Of a stretch of 51,212 nt of DNA, positions 38,708 to 47,800 are shown in pieces; position 1 is the first letter of the stretch; every line of letters begins with the position of its first letter. This stretch comes from an uncultured Sphingobacteriaceae bacterium (GTDB taxonomy: Bacteria > Bacteroidota > Bacteroidia > Sphingobacteriales > Sphingobacteriaceae), in assembly GCA_946480915.1 (NCBI GenBank), contig CAMLLO010000032.1:1-51212 (forward strand), read 5' to 3'. The translations under genes were made by a program, and so were the position numbers. The notes under the pieces were generated by a model that was given only the letters and a program-made list of their open reading frames with translations, ran no database searches and was not told the origin of the DNA.

Positions 38708-40183
38708 TTAGATTATTATGGTTGCTACCGAGAAAGGATCTAACTGGATCTGTTCAGAAGTTATTGTTGATTCTGAAGGGGGATTATCACCAGTAGAAGG
38801 ATCAACGACAACCAATTTAGCACCTTTAAAAGTATCCGGAACCTTCAGTTTTACGGCGACGTTTCGCTTATTTATGAGTAAAACCCTATTTCCCTTTTTG
38901 GTCTTAAAACCCTGGGCATATAAATTTCCGTTTGCATTTCCCGGGACGCTGGTTTCAATCAGGGTATCGCCAGGCCCAAAATTATCTTTGATTAATTTAA
39001 GGACCCAGTAACGTGCATTAGGCTTTCCATTTGTCCAGTTTATCATAGATACACTCGGAATTTGAGTAGGATGAGCAACCAGTTGTGATTCGCCTATAAT
39101 ATCAATGCCGAGCTTCGTTAATTCTGTATACAAATAGGCATACAGCCCTGCTGATAGGTTCCAATATTGATCTGGAAGCGGCTTTTTCTCACTAAAAATA
39201 ATACTTCCAAGTTCATTAATAGTGGTTTTGGTTTGCGGTGAAAGCCTTTTACGTATACTTTCAATAAAACGAACATTGTTTACAAATCCCTCCGCTTTAT
39301 CAAAGTAGGTATATTGATAGCTATCGATCCCCTGTTGTTCTTCTGCTACCGAATAAAAGTGGTATGATATCATATCTAAGGGAATTCCAGGCTTATGATT
39401 TGCAGGATTTAAGAAGTATTCAAAAAACTCGGGCTTATTTACATGAGCCAAAGAGATTCCAACAAACTTTGTTTCCGGAGATACTTTCCGGATCTCTTGT
39501 ACAACTGCATCGTACTGTCTGGTGTATTCTTCCGGAGTTGGCTTATGCTCCAAATCCGGTTCATTCAAAACTTCCCAGTAGGGTATTTTATATTTATAAC
39601 CTGATTTATGGTATTTACCAAGTTCATCAGTAAAACCACCTTTACTATACCAGCTTACAATTCTTGCATAGTAGTCAGCAAGCTCTTTATATGTGCTGTC
39701 GCGTAATTTTGTACTTTGAGTATAATTCCAGAACACCTGGTTTGGGTCTGCCGGATAATTTATCTTTTTATCCCCTTTAAAAAACCAAGATGGAATGGTG
39801 CTGAAATTAAGCATGACGGGATGTCCTTTGGTTGCCTCCAAAAAATCAATAGTCATCGGATCGATCAGACTGAAATCCCAGGATGTTTGCTTGGCACTCG
39901 GTGGCTCGAGAGCGGCCACTGCAAGCTTGGGATATGGAAGCCAGGGCACATAACGAACGTAATCTGCTTTCATCTCTTTTAAAGCTTTAAAAGAAGCATC
40001 ATGAATAGTCGAACCTCTCCTAAGCATTGGGTTCACCACGACCTGTAGGGTTGGTACTGATTTTGAAACTAGCAGGGGCTTGTCCCAGTTAACATTCAGG
40101 GTTTGAGCCTGGACAGTTGTCAGCAACAGACACATTAAGAAGGCTGCCACACCTGTTTTTTTTACTAAAACATTCATAAACAT
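38708..40183 (-). CDS. GH39-like glycosidase (clan GH-A)
   Basis: 491 residues with a signal peptide (cut near TVQAQ; the third codon ATG is an alternative start), a TIM barrel (about 40-390) and a C-terminal beta domain (about 400-491). Glu208 in EVLNEPDLE is the likely acid/base and Glu324 in TTINELGSI the nucleophile, 116 residues apart as expected for clan GH-A. GH39 members include beta-xylosidases and others acting on plant polymers, and the resemblance here is to uncharacterised GH39-like PUL proteins. It starts its own transcript after a 405-base gap with 10-base direct repeats. Substrate unknown. Confidence 0.75.
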   Translation of the reverse strand: MFMNVLVKKTGVAAFLMCLLLTTVQAQTLNVNWDKPLLVSKSVPTLQVVVNPMLRRGSTIHDASFKALKEMKADYVRYVPWLPYPKLAVAALEPPSAKQTSWDFSLIDPMTIDFLEATKGHPVMLNFSTIPSWFFKGDKKINYPADPNQVFWNYTQSTKLRDSTYKELADYYARIVSWYSKGGFTDELGKYHKSGYKYKIPYWEVLNEPDLEHKPTPEEYTRQYDAVVQEIRKVSPETKFVGISLAHVNKPEFFEYFLNPANHKPGIPLDMISYHFYSVAEEQQGIDSYQYTYFDKAEGFVNNVRFIESIRKRLSPQTKTTINELGSIIFSEKKPLPDQYWNLSAGLYAYLYTELTKLGIDIIGESQLVAHPTQIPSVSMINWTNGKPNARYWVLKLIKDNFGPGDTLIETSVPGNANGNLYAQGFKTKKGNRVLLINKRNVAVKLKVPDTFKGAKLVVVDPSTGDNPPSESTITSEQIQLDPFSVATIII

Positions 40184-40588
40184 TTTATTCGGTTAAGATT
40201 AAAATAACACTAAGTCATATTAGAAAATCAATGAAAAGACTGCTTCATAGGTCGATCTATGTGTTACAGTTTCTGGTTTGGCAATTGATTCTGAAGTAGA
40301 AAACCCATGCTTGTTCACTTCACCGTCAAGTAACCGCTCTTTCATATTGGATCTGTTAATGCTTAGATTTATAAAATGATCTTGTTAAGGGAACTTGATC
40401 AACAGTACAAAGGTTAAAAGTTAAATTGTGAACATAATACCTAACTGTATCAATCTTGTCTCATTTTGTCTCAATCTCATCACGGAGGGCATAATTTACC
40501 ATGCTTGTCGAAAGGTAGCAAAGAATTTGGGTCAGCATAAAGTACCTTTTCTAGTTAATTGGCACCTATTAAAAAAATCAGGCGGATT
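40184..40588. other. Promoter region of the GH39-like gene
   Basis: 405 bases separating the long SusC/SusD operon from the GH39-like gene. It contains the GTCTCA direct repeats (40456-40473) and, nearer the gene, a minus-strand TTTTAACCTTTG stretch (around 40411) that resembles a -7 box with one extra base. No terminator hairpin for the upstream operon was identified. Confidence 0.4.
40456..40473. promoter_or_regulatory. Tandem TTGTCTCA repeats, 10-base period
   Basis: TTGTCTCA occurs at 40456-40463 and 40466-40473 (TGAGACAA on the coding strand), one helical turn apart, with a partial third copy beyond. It lies about 45 bases upstream of the candidate -7 box. AraC-type outputs of HTCS proteins bind such direct repeats, so this is a plausible activator site. 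Confidence 0.4.
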
Positions 40589-41677
40589 TTAATTAGAAGT
40601 AGTTGGACCGTGGACTACCAGCTTTCCATCTTTTAAAATTTCCATTTTATCAATAAAAACCAGCCGGGTATGTCCCGTAGCTGCTGTTCTACCATGATAG
40701 ACGCATAGCATATCTTTCCCGTCAGGGGATATAGTAACGCTATTATGACCAGTACCGGTAACGCTCCCACTTTTTTGAAGAACCGGATTATTAGCAGCTT
40801 TTTTAAATGGCCCCAGCGGATTTTTCGAAGTGGCATATCCCAGCGCATAATTTTTTCCGTCGAAGTTATTAGCCGAGTACATCATGTAATAGATGTCATT
40901 CTTTTTAAAAATGAACGAGCCTTCGGTCCAACGGCGATTCGCCTCATTCGAAGTTACCGACCGGCTTTCCCATTCGGCGATACCCATTTTAACGGGAGGG
41001 CGGAGCAACAAGACAGGCTTTCGAACCACACCGCTAAAATCAGGCTTCATTTCTACTCCATACACCCAGCTTTCCTCAATTTCATTATACATACCTCGCT
41101 TTTTGGCCCAATTTGCAACTTCACTTTTCACTGGATGCTTATAGCAGCATCTAGAATAATACAGATATGTTTTGCCGTTTTCAAACAAAACATTGGCGTC
41201 GATAATAGGATATCCGGGATCGAAAATAGGAGCATTGTTTATATCGATGAAAGGGCCGATAGGTGTATCAGCGACAGCTACTCCAATTTTAAAATTCTCT
41301 TTTTCATTACTGGGATTGTGTTTCCATTGAGCACTATAAAACATATAATACTTGCCATTCCGCTTATACACTTCAGGAGCCCAATATGCACCCGCCCCCC
41401 AGCCATTCTTATTATTTCCCCAATAAACCTGCCCCTCATTTCTCCAACCTTTAAGATCCTTGGATGAGTACACCGAAAACCCATTTTTGGCACCACCGCC
41501 AGTGCCGTACATATAATATTTATCAGTGTCTTTGAGCACGAAGGGGTCGCCGAAAGCAACAGACAAAGGGTTTGAATATTCGGCTTTGTTTTTTCTAGCC
41601 GGAGTAACAGTCTGGGCGCTGCAACTATAAAAAACTAATGACCAGGAGATAAACAGATATACAAAGGATTTCATCAT
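40589..41677 (-). CDS. GH43 family lipoprotein glycosidase
   Basis: 362 residues with a lipoprotein signal (Cys19 in VFYSCSAQ), so it is likely anchored to a membrane facing the periplasm or surface. The propeller carries Asp44 (AFGDPFV), Asp160 (PIIDANVLF) and Glu252 (WTEGSFIF), the full GH43 triad, plus the usual GTGHNSV near the C-terminus. The protein should remove arabinose or xylose from side chains; subfamily unresolved. It is the last gene of the SusC/SusD operon, 49 bases after the GH5-like gene. An unusual run of Cys (RCCYKH near 180) might bind metal or form disulfides. Confidence 0.9.
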   Translation of the reverse strand: MMKSFVYLFISWSLVFYSCSAQTVTPARKNKAEYSNPLSVAFGDPFVLKDTDKYYMYGTGGGAKNGFSVYSSKDLKGWRNEGQVYWGNNKNGWGAGAYWAPEVYKRNGKYYMFYSAQWKHNPSNEKENFKIGVAVADTPIGPFIDINNAPIFDPGYPIIDANVLFENGKTYLYYSRCCYKHPVKSEVANWAKKRGMYNEIEESWVYGVEMKPDFSGVVRKPVLLLRPPVKMGIAEWESRSVTSNEANRRWTEGSFIFKKNDIYYMMYSANNFDGKNYALGYATSKNPLGPFKKAANNPVLQKSGSVTGTGHNSVTISPDGKDMLCVYHGRTAATGHTRLVFIDKMEILKDGKLVVHGPTTSN

Positions 41678-41726
41678 AATTATCAGTTTCCGAAAAGGTA
41701 TGAGACATCCTTTTCAGGGTAAATTC

Positions 41727-42827
41727 TTATTTTTCAGCGTTGAGTTTCTTGATCAGATTTACCTCATCTTCCCTGTAAGGAGTTCCATCTTTTTTAAATA
41801 CATCATGAAACCATTCAAGGGGTTGTCCGCCATCTCTAATAGGAGTATCCCATGCATAAATTGTGTTCGATTTACCATCAACAAGTCCCCAGTTTATTGC
41901 ACCTACATTATTTTTCTTCAGCAAAGGCATAATGGTAGAAAATCTGCTATCGCGGGTTCTGGCCATGTATTCAGTGCAAATCATCGGACGGTTATGCGTT
42001 TTCAATAATTCAATTGTCCTTTGATGCATTTTCGGCTCCTCATAATTGTGATAGGTGATGATATCTGAGTTCAGTATCTGGATCTCATTAAGAGCTTCAA
42101 AATCCCATCTCCATATTCCAGCACTTATCGGCTGATCCGGATTCACAGCTTTTGCCCACGAAAAAACCGCTTTTAACAATGGAACTGAGGTTTCAAACTT
42201 TCCTGAGTTACCTGGTTCATTGTATAGATCCCAAAGTAAAATTCTGTCGTCTTTAGCAAACCGTTTAAGAACGTCTTTTACATATTTTTCTAAGACAGGG
42301 AACTTTGAAGGGTCCTTTGAATCAGGATCTCCCGGATCTTGCACCCAACCAGAGTTGTGAATTCCTGGCTTGGGATCCGGTTGTTTTCCAGCAGTCCCCA
42401 TCTTGTTCCAACAATCATCAAAAAACACAAATATTGTCTTTATTTTGTATTTGTCTGCAATGCTTAAATATTTATCCATACGGGATTTAAAACCTTCCGG
42501 ATCTTGCTTATATGCGATGCTATGCAGATAAACCCGCATTGTATTAAATCCGATTCCAGCAGCCCATCCTAATTCTTTGTCGATAGTAACTGGATCGAAA
42601 GACTCTGCCTGCCACATCTCTAATTGATTAATTGCGCTACTTGGCAAAAAATCCGCACCGCTGATCCAATCTTGTCTGGCGTACCAATTGTGTGCTTTCT
42701 CAAGAGACCACCGGGGCCTAAAATCCGCGTCTTTTACGGTTTGAGCGCTTACATTTAAGTTGGTCAGTATAAAAAGGACAAGCCCGAAAAACTTCAGCTT
42801 TAGTTTCATATCTTTTAGATTAAACAT
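41727..42827 (-). CDS. GH5-like cellulase-fold glycosidase
   Basis: 366 residues with a signal peptide (FGLVLFILTNLNVSAQ). The ATG at 42809 gives a more usual signal than the first ATG at 42827. A TIM barrel contains Glu204 in LYNEPGN (acid/base) and Glu286 in ICTEYMAR (nucleophile), with FVFFDDCWNKMG and AINWGLVDGKSNT as further clan GH-A landmarks. Similar proteins are often annotated as 1,4-beta-xylanase or cellulase, but activity is not established. It lies 114 bases after the phosphatase-like gene in the operon. Probably acts on imported oligosaccharides. Confidence 0.75.
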   Translation of the reverse strand: MFNLKDMKLKLKFFGLVLFILTNLNVSAQTVKDADFRPRWSLEKAHNWYARQDWISGADFLPSSAINQLEMWQAESFDPVTIDKELGWAAGIGFNTMRVYLHSIAYKQDPEGFKSRMDKYLSIADKYKIKTIFVFFDDCWNKMGTAGKQPDPKPGIHNSGWVQDPGDPDSKDPSKFPVLEKYVKDVLKRFAKDDRILLWDLYNEPGNSGKFETSVPLLKAVFSWAKAVNPDQPISAGIWRWDFEALNEIQILNSDIITYHNYEEPKMHQRTIELLKTHNRPMICTEYMARTRDSRFSTIMPLLKKNNVGAINWGLVDGKSNTIYAWDTPIRDGGQPLEWFHDVFKKDGTPYREDEVNLIKKLNAEK

Positions 42828-42941
42828 TATTTCTATTTACGGTCTGATGATGCTTTGATTCTTATTTCGCAGGCTAAAGAATGATCGATCTTCGATCAAA
42901 ACATTCTAAGCCCGCAATGAATGATTTGCTAATTCTCAGCT

Positions 42942-44045
42942 TTACTTGGTTTTCTGATCAGCCTTTAGAACACTTATAATCGGAACACCGATAGGAAATT
43001 TACTAGTAAAGGTAAATCCTAGCAGAGCAGCGATTGTTTTTGCATGCTGGTTCTGATATAGCTGCCCCGAAGCTTTTATTTCGCCTAAAGATTTAGTATC
43101 AGGGCCCATCACAGCGAACCAAATTTCATCGGCATGTGGAATTGTAGCACTATGATTTCGCCATGTACTGCCGTCGCCACGACCATGGTCCACCGCGATA
43201 TACAGAGTTGTTTGATCTTTGTAAAAAGGGTCGCTCTGAAGGTATTTCCATAGATCGGCAATCATCGCATCATTGTAATGTGCCGCATCCAGATAATAAT
43301 CATATTTCCCTTGATGGCCAAAAGCATCGGTGTCGATAAAGCTTAACTGAAGCAGTTTAGGATGCTTTTGCTTTAAATACTCTTTAGCCATGAAATAGGT
43401 GGTGGCATCAGGCCGCTCCGCCGAGCCAAAGATTTTTGGCAAAAAATATTGTTGTTCATTAAGTACTTTTTGAGTTTCATTCATATCCGGAACATTCAGT
43501 GTTTCATAGCCAGCATTCACCGGAAAACCACATCTTTCTTCATTCAAAATTCGATTAAACGCATTCCAGGATGTAAATGCTGCAACCTGATTTTGATATC
43601 CCGGCTGTTTATTGATAAACTCTTGTACAGTGATGTTAGGATTTGGACGATAGTTATTTGAATTAACCAGTGTATCCGGATAACCGGTAAACATCTCATT
43701 GTATCCCGGATAAGAAAACCAATACCTGTTCTTCACATTTACATAATTTCCAAGATCACGGTTACCATAAATCTGTCCATGTTTAGCAATAGTGTTCCAA
43801 ACGAATGGCATTAGCTTTTTTCTTCGGTCGTCAATATTGCTAGCCCAATATTTCTTCATCAGACCTGCGGAATCCTGAGAAATATATTGTTTACCAAACA
43901 GATACGCAGAATCCGCTCCCCTGAACATTTCTTTCCAGCGATAGCCATCTAAGGTTACAATTATAATTTTATCCGTTTTCGTCGATTGAGCTACCGTTAG
44001 CTGACTGATTGCAAGCAACAGCAAAATGATTGAATATCGTTTCAT
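42942..44045 (-). CDS. Alkaline-phosphatase-superfamily hydrolase
   Basis: 367 residues with a clean signal peptide (ISQLTVAQ). The metal-binding pattern of the alkaline phosphatase/phosphopentomutase fold is visible: VTLDGYRWKEMF at the N-terminus, SYPGYNEMFTGYPD (likely nucleophile region), IDTDAFGHQG, AVDHGRGDG and NQHAKTIAALLG. It lacks the C-x-P/A-S-R sulfatase signature, so a phosphoester or phosphodiester is more likely than a sulfate ester. It is coupled to the GH43 gene upstream (12-base gap). Its place inside a sugar-degradation operon suggests it acts on a decorated glycan. Exact substrate unknown. Confidence 0.82.
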   Translation of the reverse strand: MKRYSIILLLLAISQLTVAQSTKTDKIIIVTLDGYRWKEMFRGADSAYLFGKQYISQDSAGLMKKYWASNIDDRRKKLMPFVWNTIAKHGQIYGNRDLGNYVNVKNRYWFSYPGYNEMFTGYPDTLVNSNNYRPNPNITVQEFINKQPGYQNQVAAFTSWNAFNRILNEERCGFPVNAGYETLNVPDMNETQKVLNEQQYFLPKIFGSAERPDATTYFMAKEYLKQKHPKLLQLSFIDTDAFGHQGKYDYYLDAAHYNDAMIADLWKYLQSDPFYKDQTTLYIAVDHGRGDGSTWRNHSATIPHADEIWFAVMGPDTKSLGEIKASGQLYQNQHAKTIAALLGFTFTSKFPIGVPIISVLKADQKTK

Positions 44046-44057
44046 ATTAATAATTAA

Positions 44058-45164
44058 TTAGTGCTCCTTTTCTCCTGAAGGTAATTTCATTGGAATACCT
44101 GCCGGAACCGGAGTTCCAAAATGAGGACTCCCATCTGCATTCCAGGTAAACTTTTGCAGGCGAAGATCACGTGCCCAACCCGGGCTGGTTGATTTTTTAG
44201 CATGATAAAATATCCACCACTCCTTTCCATCTGCTGAAGTAGTGAAACTTGCGTGACCCGTACCAAGCACCTGTGTGGTTCCTTGAAAAACCGGTCCTTT
44301 CTTGGCCCAATTAGCAGCGTCCAGCGGCGTTTTAGTAGAATCCTTTAACCTAAGCTGCCCCAGGCGGTATTCTGGCGTCCATGATTCGCGGGTCGAATAG
44401 ATGATAAAAGTGTTGCCCGCATGTTTTAAAAATGTTGGTCCCTCATTCAAATTCAGCGGCCCTCCGGTTTCCCAACTTTGATCAGGACTTGATATTTTAA
44501 CGCGATCAGAACTAATTGTCCATGGATTGCTCATTTCGGCAATATAAATATGTTGCGATGTTTTGTCGGTAGTCGAATTCTGCTCCCATCCCGACCATGC
44601 CGCATACAGCTTGCCATTAATTTTGGCGACGTTAACATCTATTGCCCAAATAGTTCCGGTTTTATCATTAGGATCACTACCTGTATTAAGAAGTCCCTTA
44701 TCGATATACTTTCCCTGAGGGTCATCAGTAACAGATTCAAGCACCCCAGATCTTTGATGGATGTACGGAGGCCCGGCTTTACCTGCTGCATAATAGATAT
44801 ACCATTTATTCTTAAAATGGTGCAATTCCGGCGCCCATATCTGGCTGCTGTTCCAACCTGAATCTGGCGCCTGCCAAACGGTAACACGCCCGCCCAAACG
44901 GGTTAGTTTGTCGGATTTGCTTACAGAAATCCCTCTGCTGTTTATATTTCCATTACTCTGGCATACATAATATTGATCATTGTATTTAATCACCCAGGGA
45001 TCTGCACCATTTCCTATCGGATTTGTAAATGTCCCTGAAACAGAACCAATATTAGGTGCAGGCTTGCTTACTGAAGCCTGTTGTGTACTGCAAGAAAAAA
45101 CAACCAGAAAAAACGCCGGAATAAACAAAGCTTGTTTAATTCCGACTTTCTTATAACTCATCAT
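44058..45164 (-). CDS. GH43 family lipoprotein (arabinofuranosidase/arabinanase type)
   Basis: 368 residues with a lipoprotein signal (Cys25 in VVFSCSTQQ). Catalytic residues: Asp55 (GADPWVIKYNDQYY), Asp176 (WAIDVNVAKINGKLY) and Glu241 (LNLNEGPTFLKHAGN). ELHHFKNKWYIYYAAG and LGTGHASF are typical of exo-acting GH43 enzymes near subfamily 26, known for arabinose release; this subfamily guess is from memory. It follows the GH88 gene by 28 bases and is followed by the phosphatase-like gene 12 bases on, so one transcript is likely. It would act at the cell envelope on arabinan or arabinogalactan side chains. Confidence 0.9.
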   Translation of the reverse strand: MMSYKKVGIKQALFIPAFFLVVFSCSTQQASVSKPAPNIGSVSGTFTNPIGNGADPWVIKYNDQYYVCQSNGNINSRGISVSKSDKLTRLGGRVTVWQAPDSGWNSSQIWAPELHHFKNKWYIYYAAGKAGPPYIHQRSGVLESVTDDPQGKYIDKGLLNTGSDPNDKTGTIWAIDVNVAKINGKLYAAWSGWEQNSTTDKTSQHIYIAEMSNPWTISSDRVKISSPDQSWETGGPLNLNEGPTFLKHAGNTFIIYSTRESWTPEYRLGQLRLKDSTKTPLDAANWAKKGPVFQGTTQVLGTGHASFTTSADGKEWWIFYHAKKSTSPGWARDLRLQKFTWNADGSPHFGTPVPAGIPMKLPSGEKEH

Positions 45165-45192
45165 TGTTTAATTAGCCTTTATGCTTTAGAGT

Positions 45193-46398
45193 TTACTTGC
45201 TCAAATTCTTATATCTCAACAGTGCCTCTGCAAAATAATAGTCAGCGTAAGTAAGAGGCACATCTACTTCAGATTTTCCCGGAAAATTACCAACACTGTG
45301 GTTTAATAAAAATCCTTGGCTAGTACCATAAGGAGCGGTGTAGACCGGGGAACATAAAGCACGAAGCATTGTTTCTGCCGCTCCTAAATATTTTTCACTT
45401 CTATTTCCGCTGTTATAACCAGCAAGTTCAATTAAGGCCGAGGTAATAAGAGAGCCTGCGGAAACATCCCGTAATGCATTTGGAATTCCAGGAGCATTAA
45501 AGTCCCAATAGGGAATTTTATCAGCTGGAAGATTTGGATGATTCAAAATGAAATCAGCAATATGATTAGCCTGATTTAAATATTTTTTATCCTTTGTTTC
45601 GCGGTACATCACTGTATAACCGTACAACCCCCAACCCTGGCCCCTGGCCCATGATGATTCATCAGCAGCACCTTGCACTGTTCGCTTTTTCTGAGGCAAG
45701 CCTGTTGAAGGGTTATAATTCACTTGGTGATAAGTACTATAATCAGGTCTGAAATGATGTTTAATTGTATTATCGGCATGAGTTACCGCGATTTTATAAA
45801 AAGATGAATCGCCGGTTTCTTTGGTAGCCCAGAATAAAAGCTCCAGATTCATCATATTATCAATGATTACAAGAAAATCTGATGGTTTAGAATTCCACGA
45901 CCGGATACAACCCACCTTTTCATCAAAACGGCTGGCCAGCGAGCGTGCACTGTTCAGCAAAATAGGTTTATATTCCGGCTTAGGATCCAGGCGATCGGCA
46001 TTGCCGAAGCTGCAGAACATCATAAATCCCAAATCGTGGGTACTTTTGTTAAACTGTTCTTTTTCAAGCAATTTTAATCTATTCAAGGCTTCCTCCTTCA
46101 ATAGTTGATCATTTGTTGCCTCAGAAAGGTATAAAAGTGTTCCTGGATAAAACCCGCTGCACCACCAATCAGAACCGCTGGTTACCAGTTTACCGTTTTT
46201 ATCCAAAGACCGCGGAAGTTTGCCTTCAGGAATTTGCTGCATAAAGTATTTATACTGTTTAGCTCCATCCTGGATACTTTTATCTACCACCTCAACTAAA
46301 TCCTTTTTAGTTTTAAGTGGCTGAATCTGCCGCACCTTACATCCTGTATTCAGGAAAAATACGGAAATGATTAATCCTGAGAAAAATTTAACTTTCAT
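45193..46398 (-). CDS. GH88 unsaturated glucuronyl/galacturonyl hydrolase
   Basis: 401 residues with a lipoprotein-like signal (Cys20 in LNTGCK). The alpha/alpha-barrel carries the two catalytic aspartates of GH88: Asp122 in STHDLGFMMFCSFGNAD and Asp180 in VIIDNMMNLELLFWA, with DESSWARGQGWGLYGYTVMY as a further family landmark. GH88 hydrates the 4,5-unsaturated uronic acid left at the non-reducing end by polysaccharide lyases and thereby releases it. This fits the PL1 lyase encoded elsewhere in the window, or lyases on glucuronate-capped side chains. It lies 37 bases after the DUF2264 gene. Confidence 0.93.
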   Translation of the reverse strand: MKVKFFSGLIISVFFLNTGCKVRQIQPLKTKKDLVEVVDKSIQDGAKQYKYFMQQIPEGKLPRSLDKNGKLVTSGSDWWCSGFYPGTLLYLSEATNDQLLKEEALNRLKLLEKEQFNKSTHDLGFMMFCSFGNADRLDPKPEYKPILLNSARSLASRFDEKVGCIRSWNSKPSDFLVIIDNMMNLELLFWATKETGDSSFYKIAVTHADNTIKHHFRPDYSTYHQVNYNPSTGLPQKKRTVQGAADESSWARGQGWGLYGYTVMYRETKDKKYLNQANHIADFILNHPNLPADKIPYWDFNAPGIPNALRDVSAGSLITSALIELAGYNSGNRSEKYLGAAETMLRALCSPVYTAPYGTSQGFLLNHSVGNFPGKSEVDVPLTYADYYFAEALLRYKNLSK

Positions 46399-46435
46399 GA
46401 ATTGTTATATATGTGTTTAATTAAGTCTTGTATTT

Positions 46436-47677
46436 TTAATCTTCAGAATGGTCAACAGGAAGATCCTGGCCTTTCCAAACTTTTTTAGCCGTCCAGTCTT
46501 TGTCTTTTCCTGTCCAGAAGGGATCTGTGGCTGGTAAACCAAGTACAAGAAAAGCTTCAGAACATAAATAAAGGCTACCAGTGGAAATATAAAACTCTCC
46601 TATTCCGGGTTGATGTCCATACAAACCGATCTGTAGCCAGCCATTCTTATCAAATGTGCCGGGAGCTTCAATTTGCCTTTTAATCATAGTGTATAACGCG
46701 GCTCTCACTTGTTGCGGCTCTACATGTTTAGGCAAGGCTTTCATCCATGCGATTTGAGAAAGTACCTGGAAAGCTCCGAAGCGATAGGCAAGTGAACGAC
46801 CTATTGGAGGATAGGTTCCTTCGGGAGAAATAAAGCGCTCCTGTACGGCGGCGTATCGTTGTGCACGTTTTAATACTATATCATAATTTTTTTGTGCTGA
46901 GGCATTTTTATCAGACTCTAAGAGTGTTTTTGATACATCAAGCAGCATAGGCTGAATGACAAAGCTGTTGTAATAATCAAAGTGAAAATTCGGACCATCG
47001 CCATAGGCGCTATCACCTTTATACCAATTCATATGCGATTTAATAGCATAATCAACACGCATTCTGTCGCACTGACCTTCGAATTTTAATAATGCAGCTT
47101 CGATTTCAGCGCTAAAAAGCAACCAATTACTATAAGAAGGTGTAATTATTCTGGACGATTTTAATGCAGCAATAACATTCACGCGGGTTTCGGCATCCAA
47201 ACGTCCCCAGAGCTGATTTGGAGCACGTAACAAACCTTGCGCCAGAAATGCGGCATCGACAAGGGCCTGACCTCCTTTATTGAAATTCATAAAGTCGGCA
47301 GCTTTCGGGTCTGTAGCATTCTTAAAAGCCACTACAGATAAGTCGATATATTTTTTTCGAAGTTGTCCCTCTGGGGTATTATCAGGACCCAACTCCAACC
47401 AGGGCGCCAAACCTGCCATTAAACGGCCGAAAGCCTCCAAATATGTATGATTCTTTCTGCCTTCCATTTTTGCTTCAACGGGCATTTGCTTTTTAAGCTC
47501 ATTCTTGCTTAAGGCAATCAATACGGGATCTGCAATCCGTGTTAACGACTTAATTAAATACTCTCTTTCACGTTGCCCATCATCTGGTTTACTGGCTCTT
47601 ACATCTCCTGCTAGTGCTTTTCCAAAATTGAATTGTATTAGCAAAAGGACAATAATGATTGTTTTGACTTTATTCAT
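46436..47677 (-). CDS. DUF2264 family protein (possible GH154-type beta-glucuronidase)
   Basis: 413 residues with a signal peptide (FGKALAGD). The alpha/alpha-barrel family is recognised from MEGRKNHTYLEAFGRLMAGL, APWLELGPDN, FNKGGQALVDAAFLAQGLLR, YKGDSAYGDGPNFHFDYYNS and GRSLAYRFGAFQVL. Some DUF2264 proteins of Bacteroides arabinogalactan loci were assigned to GH154 as exo-beta-glucuronidases (from memory). If this holds, it would remove glucuronate caps from arabinogalactan, matching the galactanase-type GH43 at the other end of the window. It lies between the sulfatase (123 bases) and GH88 (37 bases). Catalytic residues cannot be assigned from sequence alone. Confidence 0.82.
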   Translation of the reverse strand: MNKVKTIIIVLLLIQFNFGKALAGDVRASKPDDGQREREYLIKSLTRIADPVLIALSKNELKKQMPVEAKMEGRKNHTYLEAFGRLMAGLAPWLELGPDNTPEGQLRKKYIDLSVVAFKNATDPKAADFMNFNKGGQALVDAAFLAQGLLRAPNQLWGRLDAETRVNVIAALKSSRIITPSYSNWLLFSAEIEAALLKFEGQCDRMRVDYAIKSHMNWYKGDSAYGDGPNFHFDYYNSFVIQPMLLDVSKTLLESDKNASAQKNYDIVLKRAQRYAAVQERFISPEGTYPPIGRSLAYRFGAFQVLSQIAWMKALPKHVEPQQVRAALYTMIKRQIEAPGTFDKNGWLQIGLYGHQPGIGEFYISTGSLYLCSEAFLVLGLPATDPFWTGKDKDWTAKKVWKGQDLPVDHSED

Positions 47678-47800
47678 ATTCTTTCCGATCGGGAGGTCTT
47701 TTAAACCTCCTCTAGTTAGTTAAGTGTTAACTCAAGGAGAAGCATTAACATCTCCTTTGTAAGGCACAAATGTTTAATCAATAAATTATTGGCTATGAAA

